From positions 1 to 6,974 of the forward strand of contig DATLGD010000171.1 of assembly GCA_035540755.1 (NCBI GenBank): 6,974 nucleotides of DNA. Reading direction: 5' to 3'. This document shows, in pieces, positions 4,598 through 6,974 of the stretch. Every line of letters starts with the position of its first letter. Position 1 is the stretch's first letter. Source of the stretch: DATLGD01 sp035540755. Lineage in GTDB: Bacteria; Actinomycetota; Actinomycetes; Mycobacteriales; SCTD01. The notes under the pieces were generated by a model that worked only from the letters and a program-made list of their open reading frames with translations, was not told where the DNA came from and did no database searches. The translations under genes and the position numbers were made by a program.

Positions 4598-5074
4598 TCA
4601 GCGGGCGATGTCGGCGACGACCGCGCAGGTCAGCCGCACCAGGGCGGCCGGGGCGAGCTCGACCGACAGGCCGCGCCGGCCGCCGCTGACCACGACGGCG
4701 TCGAACAGCCCGGCCGTCTCGTCCACGGCAGTGGGCAGCGGCGTGCGCTGGCCGAGCGGGCTGATGCCGCCGACGACGTAGCCGCTCGAGCGCTCGGCCG
4801 CCGCCGGCTCGGCCATGACGGCTCGCTTGCCGCCGAGCGCGGCGGCGAAGGCCTTGAGGTCGAGGCTCCCGGCGACCGGGACGACGGCGCAGGCCAGCCG
4901 CCCGTCGACGCTGGCGAGCAGCGTCTTGAGCATCCGCTCGGGCTCGACGCCGAGTGCCGCCGCGGCCGCCTCGCCGTAGGAGTCCACGTCGGCTGGGACG
5001 GCGTAGGTCAGCACCCGGTGCGGGACTGCCTCGCGGGCCAGCAGCAGCGTCGCCGGCGTCCCCCTGCCGGTCAT
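4598..5074 (-). CDS. ybaK: Cys-tRNA(Pro)/Cys-tRNA deacylase, YbaK/EbsC family
   Basis: YbaK is a free-standing editing protein that hydrolyses Cys-tRNA(Pro), the product made when prolyl-tRNA synthetase loads cysteine by mistake. The 158-residue product has the full family length. Signature elements are P-H-R-V-L-T-Y near 18-24 and L-G-V-E-P-E-R-M-L-K-T-L at 41-52, where K50 is the likely catalytic lysine. V-P-V-A-G-S-L-D-L-K lies at 65-74, and G-G-I-S-P-L-G-Q-R at 102-110 shows the conserved G-G-x-S-P-x-G motif. The ATG at 5074 shares ATGA with the proS stop, so synthesis is probably coupled to that of its error-making partner. A frame open upstream of this ATG is only proS read out of phase. 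Other editing families (ProX, PrdX) share the fold, but the motif spacing and the proS overlap favour YbaK. Confidence 0.92.
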   Translation of the reverse strand: MTGRGTPATLLLAREAVPHRVLTYAVPADVDSYGEAAAAALGVEPERMLKTLLASVDGRLACAVVPVAGSLDLKAFAAALGGKRAVMAEPAAAERSSGYVVGGISPLGQRTPLPTAVDETAGLFDAVVVSGGRRGLSVELAPAALVRLTCAVVADIAR

Positions 5075-6831
5075 CGGCCGGGCACGTCTCCTGGCCAGAG
5101 GTCCTCGCGGACGGCGCGGACGACGTCGTCCACGACGTCCTCGACGGGGACCCGCCGGGTCTCGCCCGTGCGCCGGTCGCGGACCTCGACCTCGCCGTCG
5201 GCGAGCGCCTTGCCGACGACCACCACCGTCGGCATGCCGAGCAGCTCGGCGTCCTTGAACGCGACGCCTGGCGAGCCGCCGCGGTCGTCGAGCAGCACCC
5301 GCAGGCCGCGCTCCTCGAGCTCGACGGCGAGCCGCTCGGCCGCCGGGCGCTGCTCGCCCTTGCCGACCCCGACCACGTGCACGTCGGCCGGCGCGACCTC
5401 GCGCGGCCAGACCAGGCCCTTGTCGTCGTGCCACTGCTCGGCGATCGCCGCGACAGCGCGCGAGACGCCGACGCCGTAGCTGCCCATCGTCACCCGCACC
5501 GGCTTGCTGTCCGGGCCGAGCACGTCGAGCGAGAACGCGTCGGCGTACTTGCGGCCGAGCTGGAAGATGTGGCCGATCTCGATGCCGCGGTCGATCGACA
5601 TCGCCGAGCCGCAGCGCGGGCACAGGTCACCCTCGCGCACCGCGGCGGCGGGGATGGTGCCGTCGGGCGTGAAGTCGCGACCGCTGACCACGGATACAGC
5701 GTGCTTGCCGGTCTCGTTGGCGCCGGTGACCCAGGCCGAGCCGGGCACCACCAGCGGGTCGACGAGGTAGCGCACGCCGTCGGGCAGCCCCTGCGGGCCG
5801 ATGTAGCCGCGCACCAGCCCGGGGTGCCTCGCGAAGTCCTCGTCGGTGAAGGGCAGCACCTCGGCCGGCGTCACGTTGGCCTCGAGCCGCTTGAGGTCGA
5901 CCTCGCGGTCGCCGGGGACGCCGACGGCGAGCAGCTCCTCCTCGCCGTCCGGGTGCCGCAGCTTGACCAGCAGGTTCTTCAGCGTGTCCCGGGCCTGCAC
6001 GTCGTGGCCGAGCTCGCGCACCAGCGCGACGAGCGTGTCGATCGTCGGCGTGTTCGGGGTGTCGAGCACCTCGAGCGGCGGCGAGGCGTCCGGGTCCTGC
6101 GGCGGCGCGGCCTGCACCTCGACGGCCTCGGTGTTGGCGGCGTAGTCGCAAGAGGTGCAGGCGACGTAGGAGTCCTCTCCCGTCGGCGCGGTGGCGAGGA
6201 ACTCCTCCGACGCGCTGCCGCCCATCGCGCCGCTGACCGCGGAGACGATCCGGTAGTCCAGGCCGAGCCGCTCGAACATGCGGACGTAGGCCTCGCGGTG
6301 CAGGTCGTAGGAGCGCTGCAGGCCGGCGTCGTCGAGGTCGAAGGAGTAGCTGTCCTTCATGACGAACTCGCGGCCGCGCAGGATGCCCGCGCGCGGACGG
6401 GCCTCGTCGCGGTACTTGGTCTGCACCTGGTAGATCATCAGCGGCAGGTCCTTGTACGAGGAGTACTCGCCCTTCACCAGCGTGGTGAAGACCTCCTCGT
6501 GCGTCGGCCCGAGCATGTAGTGCGCGGCCTTGCGGTCCTGCAGCCGGAACACGTTGTCGCCGTACTCGGTCCAGCGCCCCGAGGCCTGGTAGTACTCGGC
6601 CGGCACGAGCGCCGGCAGCAGCACCTCCTGTCCGCCGATGCGGTCCATCTCCTCGCGCACGACGGCGCCGACCCGCTCCAGCACCTTCAGGCCCAGCGGC
6701 AGCCAGGCGTAGACGCCGGGCGCCACCCGGCGGACGTAGCCGCCGCGGACGAGGAGCCTGTGGCTCGGGACCTCCGCGTCCGCCGGGTCCTCGCGCAGGG
6801 TGCGCAGGAACAGCGTGGACATGCGGAGCAC
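5071..6831 (-). CDS. proS: Prolyl-tRNA synthetase, bacterial type with insertion editing domain
   Basis: This class II synthetase charges tRNA(Pro) with proline in the cytoplasm. Its 586 residues show motif 1 around 38-50 (P-G-V-Y-A-W-L-P-L-G-L-K-V), G-P-T-H-E-E at 108-113, motif 2 from 138 (T-K-Y-R-D-E-A-R-P-R) to F-V-M-K-D-S-Y-S-F at 156-164, and motif 3 (M-G-S-Y-G-V-G-V-S-R) at 449-458. An insertion domain lies at about 224-407. It keeps N-L-L-V-K (K290) and G-A-N-E-T-G-K-H (H377), the sites tied to Ala-tRNA(Pro) editing. Two CxxC pairs, C225/C228 and C404/C407, flank this domain and may bind zinc (inference). The anticodon domain follows motif 3. I chose the GTG at 6831 because GGAGGT at 6837-6842 is 5 nt upstream; the ATG at 6822 would be 14 nt away. 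The gene overlaps ybaK by 4 bp and heads the minus-strand cluster. Confidence 0.96.
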   Translation of the reverse strand: MLRMSTLFLRTLREDPADAEVPSHRLLVRGGYVRRVAPGVYAWLPLGLKVLERVGAVVREEMDRIGGQEVLLPALVPAEYYQASGRWTEYGDNVFRLQDRKAAHYMLGPTHEEVFTTLVKGEYSSYKDLPLMIYQVQTKYRDEARPRAGILRGREFVMKDSYSFDLDDAGLQRSYDLHREAYVRMFERLGLDYRIVSAVSGAMGGSASEEFLATAPTGEDSYVACTSCDYAANTEAVEVQAAPPQDPDASPPLEVLDTPNTPTIDTLVALVRELGHDVQARDTLKNLLVKLRHPDGEEELLAVGVPGDREVDLKRLEANVTPAEVLPFTDEDFARHPGLVRGYIGPQGLPDGVRYLVDPLVVPGSAWVTGANETGKHAVSVVSGRDFTPDGTIPAAAVREGDLCPRCGSAMSIDRGIEIGHIFQLGRKYADAFSLDVLGPDSKPVRVTMGSYGVGVSRAVAAIAEQWHDDKGLVWPREVAPADVHVVGVGKGEQRPAAERLAVELEERGLRVLLDDRGGSPGVAFKDAELLGMPTVVVVGKALADGEVEVRDRRTGETRRVPVEDVVDDVVRAVREDLWPGDVPGR

Positions 6832-6860
6832 GGCAGACCTCCAGGTCGGGACGGAGGCCG

Positions 6861-6866
6861 AGCCTA
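6861..6866 (-). promoter_or_regulatory. Candidate -10 element for proS
   Basis: The minus strand reads TAGGCT, which fits TANNNT, about 30 nt before the proS GTG. A start site near 6854 would leave a leader of roughly 23 nt containing the GGAGGT site. No clear -35 hexamer is visible at 15-18 bp spacing. Support is moderate to weak. Confidence 0.3.
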
Positions 6867-6903
6867 GTGACGGACGGGGCCGTGACGTGCGGCACGCGAG
6901 GCG

Positions 6904-6940
6904 CTGCTCCGTCCGGAGCAGGAGTCGCTGAGCCGGACGG
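6904..6940. repeat. Overlapping, mutually exclusive inverted repeats upstream of proS
   Basis: CTGCTCCG (6904-6911) pairs with CGGAGCAG (6914-6921). CCGTCCGG (6909-6916) can instead pair with CCGGACGG (6933-6940). The two pairings share bases, so only one can form at a time. They lie upstream of the predicted proS start site, so they are more likely an operator or the terminator of a neighbour beyond the window than a proS leader. The rest of 6832-6974 shows no gene. Confidence 0.4.
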
Positions 6941-6974
6941 CGAACACTGAAGGGTCGGGCCCCCTCCCGCCCGG

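Noticed and set aside
3700..4689. 329-codon plus-strand open frame antisense to the PLP lyase
   Set aside because: The minus-strand reading has PLP-site motifs and a good ribosome-binding site. The plus reading has neither.
4954..6867. 637-codon plus-strand open frame antisense to proS and ybaK
   Set aside because: proS has complete class II motifs on the other strand. The antisense product is repetitive Val/Arg/Ala/His text with no domain pattern, as expected from high GC third positions.
1..6974. CRISPR array, tRNA or rRNA gene, insertion sequence, phage attachment site
   Set aside because: Reading both strands I saw no regularly spaced repeats, no tRNA cloverleaf, no transposase motif and no terminal repeats. 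The gene content is ordinary chromosomal core.

Overview
This window is very GC-rich DNA from a high-GC actinobacterium (Actinomycetes). Third codon positions are almost all G or C, GTG starts are frequent, and adjacent genes overlap by 4 bp. The protein sequences are actinobacterial in type: NusA lacks C-terminal acidic repeats, IF2 has an Ala/Pro-rich N-terminal extension, and a DUF4439 ferritin-like pair is present. I cannot name the genus from the sequence alone.

Bases 1-2384 (minus strand) hold the head of the nusA/infB translation-transcription operon, transcribed rimP, nusA, ylxR, infB. infB runs off the left edge with about 112 N-terminal codons visible. rimP/nusA and nusA/ylxR each share an ATGA overlap. 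Between ylxR and infB the gap is not empty. It can be read as a chain of very small overlapping ORFs with peptides ending or beginning M-S-T-R, M-S-Q-H-R and M-S-S-T-R, linked by the same stop/start overlaps. A hairpin then lies directly before the infB ribosome-binding site.

Bases 2385-2500 are the divergent control region between rimP and a plus-strand gene pair. It contains a perfect 22-bp palindrome and a possible -10 element for the rimP operon. Bases 2501-3489 (plus strand) encode a Tat-type lipoprotein with a ferritin-like pattern and an overlapping DUF4439 ferritin-like protein. They meet the minus-strand genes at a convergent junction only 3 bp wide, and both stop codons sit inside one inverted repeat.

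Bases 3493-6831 (minus strand) are proS, ybaK and a PLP-dependent threonine-aldolase-type enzyme. proS and ybaK overlap by ATGA. This places a prolyl-tRNA synthetase beside a deacylase family known to clear its Cys-tRNA(Pro) error. Bases 6832-6974 are the proS upstream region; I see no gene there, only a possible -10 box and inverted repeats.

Every main gene here belongs to a known family. The least explained sequence is the micro-ORF leader of infB. The long ORFs antisense to nusA/rimP and to proS are artefacts of GC-rich codon use.
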